Shown in pieces: positions 30,121 through 37,859 of a DNA stretch of 44,836 nucleotides (positions are counted from its first letter, which is position 1; the number at the start of each line of letters is the position of its first letter). The translations under genes and the position numbers were made by a program. The notes under the pieces were generated by a model. That model was not told where the DNA came from, ran no database searches, and worked only from the letters and a program-made list of their open reading frames with translations. This stretch comes from Actinobacteria bacterium OK074 (GTDB lineage Bacteria; Actinomycetota; Actinomycetes; Streptomycetales; Streptomycetaceae): NCBI GenBank assembly GCA_001298575.1, contig LJCV01000278.1:1-44836 (forward strand). The letters are read 5' to 3'.

Positions 30121-30919
30121 GCCCGCCCCGGCCCCGCAGGGCCCGCGCCCGCAGGATCTCGGCCGTCACCAGGTCCGCCGGCAGGAAGGCGGTGAGGTGC
30201 AGTTCGGCGAGGGTCACGTCGAGCGCGGTCGTGAACGACGTCAGCGTGGACAACAGCCTCAACTCCCCCTCCGCGCACCGCAGTCGCAGCGGCGCGGCGA
30301 AGCCGAGGTAGTCCTCGCCGGGTTCGTACGGCGGCAGGTAACCGGCCAACTCGTCCACCAGCGCGAGGAGTCGGGGGTCACCGCCGGGTTCGGCCCGGGC
30401 CCGCAGGCCCGCCAGGACGTGCCGCCCCCACACGTCGAGGTTCACGATCCGCGGTGCCATGCCGCGCGGATGCAGCGCCAGCCGGGGGAGGTTGGGGCGG
30501 GGGCCGAGCAGCTCCGGATCGGCACCCTCGGCCAGCACCTCGAACGCCGCGTTCGCCGCGACGACTTCGCCCAGCACCCCGCTCACCAGCACCGCCGGGT
30601 ACGGCAGCTGTCCGGCGAGGACGTGCTCCAACGCCTCGCGCACGGGGTCGAGTTCGGCCGAGTCGAGCGGTGTCTGGGGGTACGCGGGCGTGTAACCGGC
30701 CGACAGCAGCAGCGCGTTGCGCTCCCGCAGGGTCAGCCCCAGCGCCTCGGCCAGCCGCAGCACGACCGCCCGGCCGGGCACCGACCGGCCGCGCTCGATC
30801 ACACCCACATACCGCTGTGTCGTCCCGGCCCGCGCGGCCAACTCCAGCTGACTGACCCGACGGACGGTACGCCAGCGAAACAACTCCCGCGCGAAGGGCG
30901 GCGGTTCGACGGTGGCCAT
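30092..30919 (-). CDS. XRE-family regulator with MmyB-like ligand domain
   Basis: 275 aa from an ATG at 30919; no strong RBS. The N-terminal HTH reads LFRWRTVRRVSQLELAARAGTTQRYVGVIERGRSVPG. The C-terminal half matches MmyB-like PAS domains: VLVSGVLGEVVAANAAFEVLAEGADP, HPRGMAPRIVNLDVWGRHVL and DYLGFAAPLRLR. This type usually binds hydrophobic ligands and controls a neighbouring gene. The 5' region (30920-31139) holds a 10-bp repeat array. Overlaps the convergent RNase HI/phosphatase by 29 bp. Target unknown. Confidence 0.85.
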   Translation of the reverse strand: MATVEPPPFARELFRWRTVRRVSQLELAARAGTTQRYVGVIERGRSVPGRAVVLRLAEALGLTLRERNALLLSAGYTPAYPQTPLDSAELDPVREALEHVLAGQLPYPAVLVSGVLGEVVAANAAFEVLAEGADPELLGPRPNLPRLALHPRGMAPRIVNLDVWGRHVLAGLRARAEPGGDPRLLALVDELAGYLPPYEPGEDYLGFAAPLRLRCAEGELRLLSTLTSFTTALDVTLAELHLTAFLPADLVTAEILRARALRGRGGLRDAGETSR

Positions 30920-31054
30920 AGGGCAAGTTTTACGCCATGTGTGCGGTGGATTCGGCCGGGTGAGGCGGGCGGTTGCCTGCTCGCAGGGGTCCACCGGGGT
31001 TCACGGCGGTCAACTCCCCGCGTGCCAGCGGGACTTGAGGTCCCGTGAATTTAT

Positions 31055-31104
31055 GCGAGTTCCTGCGAGTTGCCGCGAGTTCCCGTGGGTTCCCGGGAGT
31101 TCAC
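31055..31104. repeat. array of five 10-bp repeats
   Basis: Units of the form GCGAGTTCCN start at 31055, 31065, 31075, 31085 and 31095; the last two are diverged (GTGGGTTCCC, GGGAGTTCAC). Spacing of 10 bp places them on one face of the helix. The array lies between the regulator (start 30919) and the KDPG aldolase stop (31140), upstream of the regulator gene. Confidence 0.7.
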
Positions 31105-31139
31105 ATGATTCCTCTGCTTCCTCCCTCCCGCCAAGCCCG

Positions 31140-31871
31140 TCAGGCGAGCCCCCGCAGTCGCAGCCGCAACCCCGCCGCCTCCCGGGCCAGCGCCTCCACC
31201 CGAGCCCAGTCCCCGCTCGCGACCGCGTCCGCCGGCAGCATCCAAGTGCCGCCCACGCAGCCGACGTTGGGCAGGGCGAGGTACTCGTGCGCATTGCCGG
31301 GCCCGATACCGCCGGTCGGGCAGAAGCGGGCCTGCGGCAGGGGCCCGGCCAGTGACTTGAGATAGGCAGTGCCGCCCGCCGCCTGTGCGGGGAAGAACTT
31401 CATCTCGGTGACCCCGAGTTCGAGCAGGGCCACCACCTCCGACGTCGTGGACACCCCCGGCAGGAACGGCACCCCGGACGCCCGCATCGCCGCGACCAGC
31501 CCGTCCGTCCAGCCGGGGCTGACCAGGAACCGTGCCCCCGCCGCGAGACACCGCGTCACCTGGTCCGCCGTGATGACGGTGCCCGCGCCGACCACCGCGT
31601 CCGGCACCTCGTCGGCGATTGCCCGGATCGCGTCCAGCGCGCACTCCGTCCGCAACGTCACCTCGATCGCGGGCAGCCCCCCGGCGACCAGCGCCCGCGC
31701 GAGCGGTACGGCGTCGGCGGCGTCCTCGATGACGACGACGGGGACGACGGGGGCGAGGTCCAGCACGGAGACACCCCCGACGGGTGGGGGGGGGGGCGGC
31801 GGTGCGGAGGACGGCGGTGAGGAGGGCCGGGCTGCGGAGGGCAGGGCTGAGGAGGGCAACGGCGAGGTCAT
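31140..31871 (-). CDS. eda: KDPG/KHG aldolase
   Basis: 243 aa. The class I aldolase core has the catalytic glutamate in AIEVTLRT, a VGAGTVITADQV phosphate/substrate loop, the Schiff-base lysine in EMKFFPAQAAGG and FCPTGGIG. It cleaves 2-dehydro-3-deoxy-6-phosphogluconate to pyruvate and glyceraldehyde 3-phosphate (Entner-Doudoroff or uronate catabolism). The first 30 residues are a Ser/Ala/Pro tract ending in a run of seven prolines, coded in part by an 11-base G/C homopolymer. Translation could instead begin at a downstream GTG in SVLDLAPVV, so the N-terminus is uncertain. A palindrome upstream (31911) is a likely operator. Confidence 0.88.
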   Translation of the reverse strand: MTSPLPSSALPSAARPSSPPSSAPPPPPPPVGGVSVLDLAPVVPVVVIEDAADAVPLARALVAGGLPAIEVTLRTECALDAIRAIADEVPDAVVGAGTVITADQVTRCLAAGARFLVSPGWTDGLVAAMRASGVPFLPGVSTTSEVVALLELGVTEMKFFPAQAAGGTAYLKSLAGPLPQARFCPTGGIGPGNAHEYLALPNVGCVGGTWMLPADAVASGDWARVEALAREAAGLRLRLRGLA

Positions 31872-31910
31872 GGCCTCATCGTGCCTTCGGGAAGCGCTAT
31901 GAGCAATGGT

Positions 31911-31929
31911 CGTTGCGCATGCTGCAACG
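31911..31929. promoter_or_regulatory. 19-bp palindromic operator upstream of eda
   Basis: CGTTGC-GCATGCT-GCAACG has perfect 6-bp arms and lies 40 bp before the eda start codon. The GTTGC/GCAAC arms resemble operators of IclR-type regulators of sugar acid catabolism. The region 31872-31988 has no gene. Confidence 0.55.
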
Positions 31930-31988
31930 CATGCGGGCTGTGCTTCTCAATGTGTGGGACGGCCCCGCACCGTATGGGCTGGGTGCCG

Positions 31989-32771
31989 TCAGTGAACCTC
32001 CGCCACCAGCACGTCCAGCGCCCAGCTCTGCCCCGCCCGCCCCGGCGCCTGAGCCTCGACCTCGTACCCGAGCCCGCGCAGCGCCTCCACCAGCTCGGCG
32101 GGGTTGGCAGGCGCGGCCCCGGCCGACAGCAGGCTTCGTACGATCCGCCCCTTGGTCGCCTTGTTGAAGTGGCTGACGACCTTGCGGGTGGGCGCGTGCA
32201 GCACCCGTACGGTCGCGGTCCGCCCGGCGACCTCCCCCTTCGGCTTCCAGGCGCCGGCGTAGGCCGAGGACCGCAGGTCGAGAACGAGCCCGCCACCGGC
32301 GACCTCGGGCAGCGCGTCGGCCATGGGCGCACGCCAGTAAGCACCCAACGCCCCGAGCCCCGGCAGTTTGGTGCCCATCGAACAGCGATACGAAGGAATG
32401 CGATCCGTCACGCGAACGGCTCCCCACAGCCCCGAGAAGACGAGCAGGGAGGCGGCGGCGCGGCGCTTGGCGGCCGGTTCGAGGGAGGCGAGATCGAGGG
32501 CGTCGTAGAGGACGCCGGTGTAGATCTCCCCGGCGGGCCGGGCCCCGGCCGTCCGCAACTCCGCGTTCTTGGCGACCTCGCCGCGCAGCCCCTCGCTCAG
32601 CCCGAGCACCTCGCGCGCCTTGTCCTCGTCGCCCAGGCACAGCTCGACGAGTTCGCCGAGCACGGCCTCGCGCGTGGCGGCGAGCCCCGGCAGGGAGAGG
32701 GACTCCGGCTTCAGCGGGGTGCCGCGGCCGGAGGGGGCCTTGCCTTCGGACGGAGGCAACAGGACAAGCAC
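31989..32771 (-). CDS. yaaA: YaaA/UPF0246 peroxide-stress protein
   Basis: 260 aa from a GTG at 32771 with AAGGAG 7 nt upstream. It starts VLVLLPPSEGKAPSG and carries EIYTGVLYDALD, LLVFSGLWGAVR, DRIPSYRCSMGTKLPG, DLRSSAYAG and VVSHFNKATKGRIVR, all conserved in the family that in E. coli reduces intracellular iron during peroxide stress and binds DNA. It is divergent from the RNB gene (81-nt gap). Function in Streptomyces is inferred by family. Confidence 0.93.
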   Translation of the reverse strand: MLVLLPPSEGKAPSGRGTPLKPESLSLPGLAATREAVLGELVELCLGDEDKAREVLGLSEGLRGEVAKNAELRTAGARPAGEIYTGVLYDALDLASLEPAAKRRAAASLLVFSGLWGAVRVTDRIPSYRCSMGTKLPGLGALGAYWRAPMADALPEVAGGGLVLDLRSSAYAGAWKPKGEVAGRTATVRVLHAPTRKVVSHFNKATKGRIVRSLLSAGAAPANPAELVEALRGLGYEVEAQAPGRAGQSWALDVLVAEVH

Positions 32772-32855
32772 GCGCGATCTCCTTCGGTAGCCGCTGGAAG
32801 TGGCCCGGACAGCGTACGGCGTGCCGCCCCGCCGACCCCGTCCTACGCTCGCTAC

Positions 32856-34352
32856 ATGCCCCGCCGCCACTTCCGCGTGACCGGCGCCCGGGAAGCCCCC
32901 GTCCGGGCCGCCCTCACCACGCTGCGCACGGAACTCGACGTGCCCGATGCCTTCCCGCCGGAGGTCCTGGCGGAGGCGGCCCGCACGGCGAGGAAACCGG
33001 CGCTGCCCGCCGACGACGCCACGGACGTCCCCTTCTTCACGCTCGACCCACCCGCGTCCACGGACCTCGACCAGGCGATGCACCTGTCCCGCCGGGGCAC
33101 CGGCTACCGCGTCCGGTACGCCATCGCCGACGTCGCAGCCTTCGTCGTACCCGGCGGCGCACTCGACGCGGAGACCCACCGGCGCGTCCTGACCCTGTAC
33201 TTCCCGGACGAGCGGATCCCCCTGCACCCGCAGATCCTGAGCGAGGCCGCGGCCAGCCTCCTGCCGGACGGCCCGCGCCCGGCGACGCTGTGGACGATCG
33301 ACCTGGACGCGGACGGCAGCACCCGCGCGGTCGACGTCCGCCGGGCGCTGGTCCGCAGCAGGGCGAAACTCGACTACGCCGCCGTACAGGGGCAGTTGGA
33401 CGCGGAAACGGCGGAGGAGCCGCTCGCGCTGCTGCGCACGATCGGACGACTGCGCGAACAACTGGAACAGGACCGCGGCGGCATCTCGCTCGCGGTACCC
33501 GAACAGGAGATCGTGGAGCGGGCGGGCCGGTACGAGCTGACCTACCGGGCCGCGCTGCCCGCCGAGAACTGGAACGCCCAGATCTCCCTGCTCACGGGCA
33601 TGGCAGCGGCGGAAATCATGCTCGCGCACGGCACGGGGGTACTGCGCACGCTGCCCGCGGCCCCCGACGGCGCGGTGGGGCGGCTCCGCCGCACCGCGAC
33701 CGCCCTGCACATCGACTGGCCACACCACGTCTCGTACGCGGCCCTGATCCGCTCCCTCGACCCGCACATCCCACGCCACGCGGCGTTCCTCCAGGAATGC
33801 ACGACACTGCTGCGCGGCGCGAGCTACACGGTGTTCCGCGACGGAGCCGTGCCGGAACACCCCACCCACGCGGCGGTGGCGTCCCCGTACACCCACTGCA
33901 CGGCCCCCCTACGACGCCTGGTGGACCGCTACGCGACGGAGATCTGCCTGGCGGCGACGGCCGGGAAGCCGGTACCGGACTGGGTACTGACCGAACTGGA
34001 CGCCCTGCCGGCCCGAATGACAGAGGGCACCCGACGCTCGAACGCGGCGGAACGCGGCTGCGTGGACCTGGTGGAGGCGGCGCTGTTGGCGGGCCGGGTC
34101 GGCGAGGTCTTCGAGGGATGCGTGGTCGACGTGGACGACCGCCAACCCACGGTGGGTACGGTCCAGTTGGAGACCCCGGCGGTGGTGGCACGGGTGACCG
34201 GCGGCCGGGACCCGCTGCCGCTGGGGGAGCGGTTGCGGGTCCGCCTGACGGAGGCGGATGCGGCGACGGGGGTGCGTTTCGCTCCGGCGGAGCCCGGTAC
34301 CATGGTCGACACGGCAGACGAGCCGGGCGGACGGCCGCGTGGAGCCCCCTAG
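32856..34352 (+). CDS. RNB-domain exoribonuclease (RNase II family)
   Basis: 498 aa from an ATG at 32856. The RNB domain has the four conserved aspartates in PFFTLDPPASTDLDQAMHL, a substrate-channel region YRVRYAIADVAAFVVPGGALD, and the closing signature ASPYTHCTAPLRRLVDRYA. No S1 or cold-shock domain is visible at either end, so it is a short member of the family. Its last 13 codons run into the 5' strand of the P1 helix of RNase P RNA. Confidence 0.9.
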   Translation: MPRRHFRVTGAREAPVRAALTTLRTELDVPDAFPPEVLAEAARTARKPALPADDATDVPFFTLDPPASTDLDQAMHLSRRGTGYRVRYAIADVAAFVVPGGALDAETHRRVLTLYFPDERIPLHPQILSEAAASLLPDGPRPATLWTIDLDADGSTRAVDVRRALVRSRAKLDYAAVQGQLDAETAEEPLALLRTIGRLREQLEQDRGGISLAVPEQEIVERAGRYELTYRAALPAENWNAQISLLTGMAAAEIMLAHGTGVLRTLPAAPDGAVGRLRRTATALHIDWPHHVSYAALIRSLDPHIPRHAAFLQECTTLLRGASYTVFRDGAVPEHPTHAAVASPYTHCTAPLRRLVDRYATEICLAATAGKPVPDWVLTELDALPARMTEGTRRSNAAERGCVDLVEAALLAGRVGEVFEGCVVDVDDRQPTVGTVQLETPAVVARVTGGRDPLPLGERLRVRLTEADAATGVRFAPAEPGTMVDTADEPGGRPRGAP

Positions 34353-34724
34353 GGGTGCTTCCCGAGGAACGTCCGGGCTCCACAGGGCAGGGTGATGGCT
34401 AACGGCCACCCGGGGTGACCCGCGGGACAGTGCCACAGAAAACAAACCGCCTGGCGCTTCGGCGCCGGGTAAGGGTGAAACGGTGGTGTAAGAGACCACC
34501 AGTGCCCAGGGCGACCTGGGCAGCTAGGTAAACCCCACCCGGAGCAAGGTCAAAAGGAAACACCTTGGTGTTTCTGCGCGGACGTCCGAGGGCTGCCCGC
34601 CCGAGTCCGCGGGTAGACCGCAGGAGGCCGATGGCAACGTCGGTCCTAGATGGATGGTCGTCGCCCCGGGGACCGTGAGGGCCTTGGGGAACAGAACCCG
34701 GCGTATGTCCCGACTCGTCTGCCG
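34314..34724 (+). ncRNA. rnpB: RNase P RNA, bacterial type A
   Basis: The terminal helix P1 is formed by GCAGACGAGCCGGG (34314-34327) and CCCGACTCGTCTGC (34709-34722), pairing with one mismatch. Conserved blocks are visible: GAGGAACGTCCGGGCTCC (CR-I), GACAGTGCCACAGAAAACAAACCGCC, GGTAAGGGTGAAACGGTGGTG (CCA-binding L15 region) and GAACCCGGCGTATG near the 3' end. The length is about 410 nt, usual for Streptomyces, and a TTTTT tract follows at about 34725. The ends are estimates. It is the catalytic RNA that matures tRNA 5' ends. Confidence 0.95.
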
Positions 34725-34796
34725 CTTTTTCTATTTCCGCAGGTCGGCGGCCGTTTTTTCAAGTGTGCGCCCGCCGTCGGCCCCGCGTCGGCAGGC

Positions 34797-35837
34797 TCAG
34801 AATCCCGTCAGCGTCAGTTTGCCGATGGCCGTGCCCGACTCCAGGATGCGGTGGGCCTCGCGCAGGTGGACGGCGTTGATTGTGCCGAGGTCCCGGGTTG
34901 CCGTGGTTTGGAGGGTGCCCTTGTCTGTGAGTTGGGCGATTCGGGTGAGGATGTGGTGCTGTGTTGCCTGGTCCGGGGTCTGGTAGAGGGAGCGGGTGAA
35001 CATCAGTTCCCAGTGGAAGGAGATGCTCTTTGATTTCAGTAGGCCGATTTCTACGGGGCCGAAGTCGTCGATGGCCAGCAGGTTTCCGAACGGCTTGAGG
35101 ATGTCGGCGTATGCGGCGAGGTTGTGGTCCGTGGCCGCCGTGCTGAAGATGTGGTCCACTCCGGCGGGTGCCACCTCGGTCACCTGTGCGGGCAGGGGGC
35201 GGTGGTGGTCGATCACGTGTGTCACGCCCATCCTGCGGGCGAACTCGGCGGTTTCCGGGCGGGAGGCGGTGCCGATCACGGTCAGGCCGGTGAGGGCCCG
35301 GGTCAGTTGTGCCACCATCGCTCCTACGCCGCCTGCCGCTGCGGTCAGCAGTAGCGTGCCGGTTTCTTCCGCAGCACCTTCGCGTAGGCCCAGGCGTTCG
35401 AACAAACCCTCCCACGCGGTCAGGGAAGTCAGTGGCAGTGCCGCCGCCTCGGTGAAGGAGAGTGTGGTGGGCTTGCGGCCTGCGATGCGCTCGTCGACGG
35501 TGTGGAAGCGGGAGTTGGCGCCCGGCCGGTCGATCGCCCCGGCGTAGAACACCTCGTCGCCGGTCTTGAACAGTTCCACCGACTCACCGACCGCGACTAC
35601 CGTGCCCGCGGCGTCCCAGCCCAGCACCTTGGGCTCGCCGCCCGGGTCGTTGTTCTGCCTGACCTTGTAGTCCACGGGGTTGACCGCTACTGCCTCCACC
35701 TGGACCAGCAGATCGTGCGGACCCGGCTGCGGCACGGGCAGTTCGACGTCCACCAGGCTCTCGGCGTCGTCGATCGGCAGGCTCTCGCGGTAGGCCACGG
35801 CCGGCATCGTCGCCGTCGGCTTCCAGGGCTCGCTCAT
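34797..35837 (-). CDS. zinc-free MDR quinone oxidoreductase/ADH-like protein
   Basis: 346 aa from an ATG at 35837 with AAGGAGGAG 6 nt upstream. It is of the YogA/zinc-type-ADH-like subgroup: AVNPVDYKVRQNN, KVLGWDAAGTVVAVG, AAALPLTSLTAWEGLFERLGL and the NADPH motif LLTAAAGGVGAMVAQLTRAL, with no catalytic or structural zinc cysteines. Such enzymes reduce quinones or alpha,beta-unsaturated ketones. A HxlR regulator lies immediately upstream on the same strand, as in the QorR-quinone oxidoreductase pairs of other actinobacteria. Confidence 0.9.
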   Translation of the reverse strand: MSEPWKPTATMPAVAYRESLPIDDAESLVDVELPVPQPGPHDLLVQVEAVAVNPVDYKVRQNNDPGGEPKVLGWDAAGTVVAVGESVELFKTGDEVFYAGAIDRPGANSRFHTVDERIAGRKPTTLSFTEAAALPLTSLTAWEGLFERLGLREGAAEETGTLLLTAAAGGVGAMVAQLTRALTGLTVIGTASRPETAEFARRMGVTHVIDHHRPLPAQVTEVAPAGVDHIFSTAATDHNLAAYADILKPFGNLLAIDDFGPVEIGLLKSKSISFHWELMFTRSLYQTPDQATQHHILTRIAQLTDKGTLQTTATRDLGTINAVHLREAHRILESGTAIGKLTLTGF

Positions 35838-35895
35838 CTTGGGTCTCCTCCTTGCGTGCGGTGGCCGATGGGGGGATGACGGCCACGGGCGGCAA

Positions 35896-35941
35896 GGTAC
35901 CCGTCGAGAGGTAGTAACCATCAAGGGAGCTTGCTTCCCTT
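35896..35941. promoter_or_regulatory. operator-like elements in front of the MDR gene
   Basis: GGTACCC (35896-35902) repeats the left arm of the HxlR operator at 36369. GGTAGTAACC (35910-35919) is an imperfect palindrome and AAGGGAGCTTGCTTCCCTT (35923-35941) is a longer imperfect one. These sit 60-105 bp upstream of the MDR start and probably form its promoter control region. Confidence 0.45.
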
Positions 35942-35979
35942 GGGGAACTATCCAGGTGGGGGCCCTGCGCGGTGTGAGG

Positions 35980-36360
35980 TCAGGCTGCTTCCGGGAAGCG
36001 GTCGATGTTCTGTTCCACCCACGTGCGCAGGTGGGCCAGCGGGGCGCAGGCGTCCTTGCCCAGTGGGGTCAGGCTGTACTCGACCCGCGGCGGTACCTCC
36101 GCGTAGATCCGGCGGTCGACCAAGCCGTGGTCCTCCAGGCGGCGCAGTGTCTGGGTGAGGACCTTGGGGCTCACGCCCTGGAGCCGGCCGCGCAGGGCTC
36201 CGAAGCGTTGCGGCCCGTCCTCCAAAGCTCCCAGCGCCAGAGCGCTCCACTTGTTGGCCAGCAGGTCCAGCATGTCGCGGCAGGGGCAGGCGGCGGAGTA
36301 GACGCTCTTGGGGTCCTCGCAGTGGCCCGATGTCTTCGATGTCCCCGGTGTCTTCGTCAT
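35980..36360 (-). CDS. HxlR-family, probably redox-sensing regulator
   Basis: 126 aa from an ATG at 36360. The winged-helix core reads LANKWSALALGALEDGPQRFGALRGRLQGVSPKVLTQTLRRLEDHGLVDR, with a wing at PPRVEYSLTPLGK. Cysteines at about residues 14, 25 and 27 (GHCEDP, AACPCRDM) sit near the place where QorR/HypR-type sensors carry their reactive cysteine, so thiol oxidation is a plausible signal. A perfect operator-like palindrome lies right upstream, suggesting autoregulation. Confidence 0.87.
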   Translation of the reverse strand: MTKTPGTSKTSGHCEDPKSVYSAACPCRDMLDLLANKWSALALGALEDGPQRFGALRGRLQGVSPKVLTQTLRRLEDHGLVDRRIYAEVPPRVEYSLTPLGKDACAPLAHLRTWVEQNIDRFPEAA

Positions 36361-36368
36361 GCGGCAAC

Positions 36369-36385
36369 GGTACCCAATGGGTACC
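36369..36385. promoter_or_regulatory. 17-bp perfect palindrome upstream of hxlR-like gene
   Basis: GGTACCCAATGGGTACC has 8-bp perfect arms around one base. It sits 8 bp before the regulator's ATG, overlapping the place where an RBS should be, a strong autorepression position. HxlR proteins bind GGTAC-type palindromes. Related sequences lie at 16175 and 41148. Confidence 0.7.
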
Positions 36386-36574
36386 AGCCAGCCCCTGGCG
36401 GTAATCGCTCGTTCGCGCCCATATGTGTGAGCCTCGCCCATGTGTGAACCTCCTTGGTACGCACGTCAATTGACGTGCCGACGGCTCAACGCCCCTGCCT
36501 CTGGTGCCTGTTGCCGGAGCGGCTCGATGAACGATTCGACGAGCGATTCGACGAGCACTTCGGGGGCCCGACGG

Positions 36575-37519
36575 ATGGACGGACTTGTGAAACCTGCGCA
36601 CAAGCGGACCAAGAGATCTCCCGGTCGGCGGAACCTGTCGCGAGGCGCCGTGGTGGCGTGTTGCGCGATGGCCCTGTCCACCGCGGGGGTGACAGCGGCC
36701 AGCGCCTCGGTATCCACCGCGCGCACCGTCAACTACGTTGCGCTGGGCGACTCTTACGCCGCCGGGCCCGGCATCCCCACCCAAGTCGACTCCGCCTGCG
36801 CGCGGTCCGACCACAACTACCCGTCCCTCCTCGCGACCGCGAACAACTGGCGGCTCACCGACGTCAGTTGCTCGGGCGCCACGACCACGGCCCTTGCCGG
36901 GCCCCAAGGTTCGCAACCGCCGCAACTCGACGCGCTCGGCGCCCACACGGACGTGGTCACCCTCACCATCGGCGGCAACGACATCGGGTTCTCCAGCGAC
37001 CTCGCCACCTGCGCCGGACTCGCGGCCAAGGACCCGACGGGCAACCCCTGCCAGACCTACTTCACCAGCGGCGGCACCGACCAACTCGCGCAGCGCGTCA
37101 ACGACACCGCCCCCAAGATCGCCGCCGCGCTGGACGCCGTCCGACGCCGGGCCCCGCACGCCAAGGTCCTGGTGGTCGGCTATCCCGACCTCTTCCCTGA
37201 CGACGGCATCGGCTGCACCAGCTCCGCCGTACCGCTCGCCGCCGGTGACTTCCCCTACCTGCGGGACACCGAGAAGAAGCTCAACTCGATGATCGCGCAC
37301 CAGGCGTTGGCCCATGGCGCGCGCTACGTCGACACGTACACCTCGTCGGTGGGGCACGACATGTGTCAGCCGGTTGGCGTGCGCTGGATCGAGCCACTGG
37401 TCACGGTGGCTCCGGTTGCGCCCGCCCACCCCAATGCCCAGGGGCAGTGGGCCACGGCCGCCGCGGTGGAGCGCGCTTTGCGCTGCGGTGCGCATCGTCG
37501 CGTGGGTCTGGTCGGCTGA
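36575..37519 (+). CDS. secreted SGNH/GDSL hydrolase (lipase/esterase)
   Basis: 314 aa from an ATG at 36575. The N-terminus has a basic region (KPAHKRTKRSPGRRNLSR), a hydrophobic core AVVACCAMALSTAGVTA and an ASA-S-type cleavage site near residue 44, so the protein is exported. The catalytic block I is YVALGDSYAAGPG with S60, block III is GGNDIGF and block V is PAHPNAQGQ with the H. Six cysteines suggest disulfides, as in Streptomyces SGNH lipases. An earlier ATG at 36527 has a better RBS (GGAG, 8 nt) but would add an unusual Ser/Thr/Asp-rich tract coded by a 15-bp direct repeat. Substrate is a lipid or acyl ester. Confidence 0.88.
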   Translation: MDGLVKPAHKRTKRSPGRRNLSRGAVVACCAMALSTAGVTAASASVSTARTVNYVALGDSYAAGPGIPTQVDSACARSDHNYPSLLATANNWRLTDVSCSGATTTALAGPQGSQPPQLDALGAHTDVVTLTIGGNDIGFSSDLATCAGLAAKDPTGNPCQTYFTSGGTDQLAQRVNDTAPKIAAALDAVRRRAPHAKVLVVGYPDLFPDDGIGCTSSAVPLAAGDFPYLRDTEKKLNSMIAHQALAHGARYVDTYTSSVGHDMCQPVGVRWIEPLVTVAPVAPAHPNAQGQWATAAAVERALRCGAHRRVGLVG

Positions 37520-37529
37520 CGTTCGGATA

Positions 37530-37572
37530 CGCGAGAGCCCTGCCGCCCTAGGGGATCGGCAGGGCTCTCGCG
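37530..37572. terminator. 16-bp stem bidirectional terminator
   Basis: CGCGAGAGCCCTGCCG (37530-37545) pairs perfectly with its complement at 37557-37572 around an 11-nt loop (CCCTAGGGGAT). It lies 11 nt past the SGNH stop and 14 nt before the DUF397 stop on the other strand, so it serves both convergent genes. Confidence 0.85.
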
Positions 37573-37586
37573 GCCGTGCGGGCGCG

Positions 37587-37859
37587 TCAGACGCGCTGCT
37601 CCGACGACGAGGCAAGCCCGACGAAACCGGTCCATGCCTCGCGCGACACCGTGAAGACGGGCCCGGCGACGGTCTTGGAGTCGCGGACGTGCACGGTTGT
37701 TGTACTGGCCGCGACCTCTACGCACTCGCCGCCTTGGGCTCCGCTGTAGCTGCTCTTGCGCCAGGCGACCTCGACGCAATCGCCTCCCTCGGCTCCGCTG
37801 TAGCTGCTCTTGAACCAGACGAGGCCGGAAGCGACGGTCGAGGGTTCAGCGTTGTTCAT
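37587..37859 (-). CDS. DUF397 protein with a duplicated first half
   Basis: 90 aa. It reads VWFKSSYSGAEGGDCVEVA then WRKSSYSGAQGGECVEVA, a tandem copy of the DUF397 signature, followed by a single C-terminal VHVRDSK...FTVSREAWTGFV portion. Usual DUF397 proteins are about 60-70 aa with one copy. The start overlaps the stop of the XRE gene by 4 nt (ATGA), so they are coupled. DUF397 proteins act as small partners of WhiJ-type regulators. Confidence 0.9.
   Translation of the reverse strand: MNNAEPSTVASGLVWFKSSYSGAEGGDCVEVAWRKSSYSGAQGGECVEVAASTTTVHVRDSKTVAGPVFTVSREAWTGFVGLASSSEQRV

Noticed and set aside
31055..31104. CRISPR-like or attachment-site array
   Set aside because: Units are only 10 bp with no spacers and no integrase or tRNA is near.
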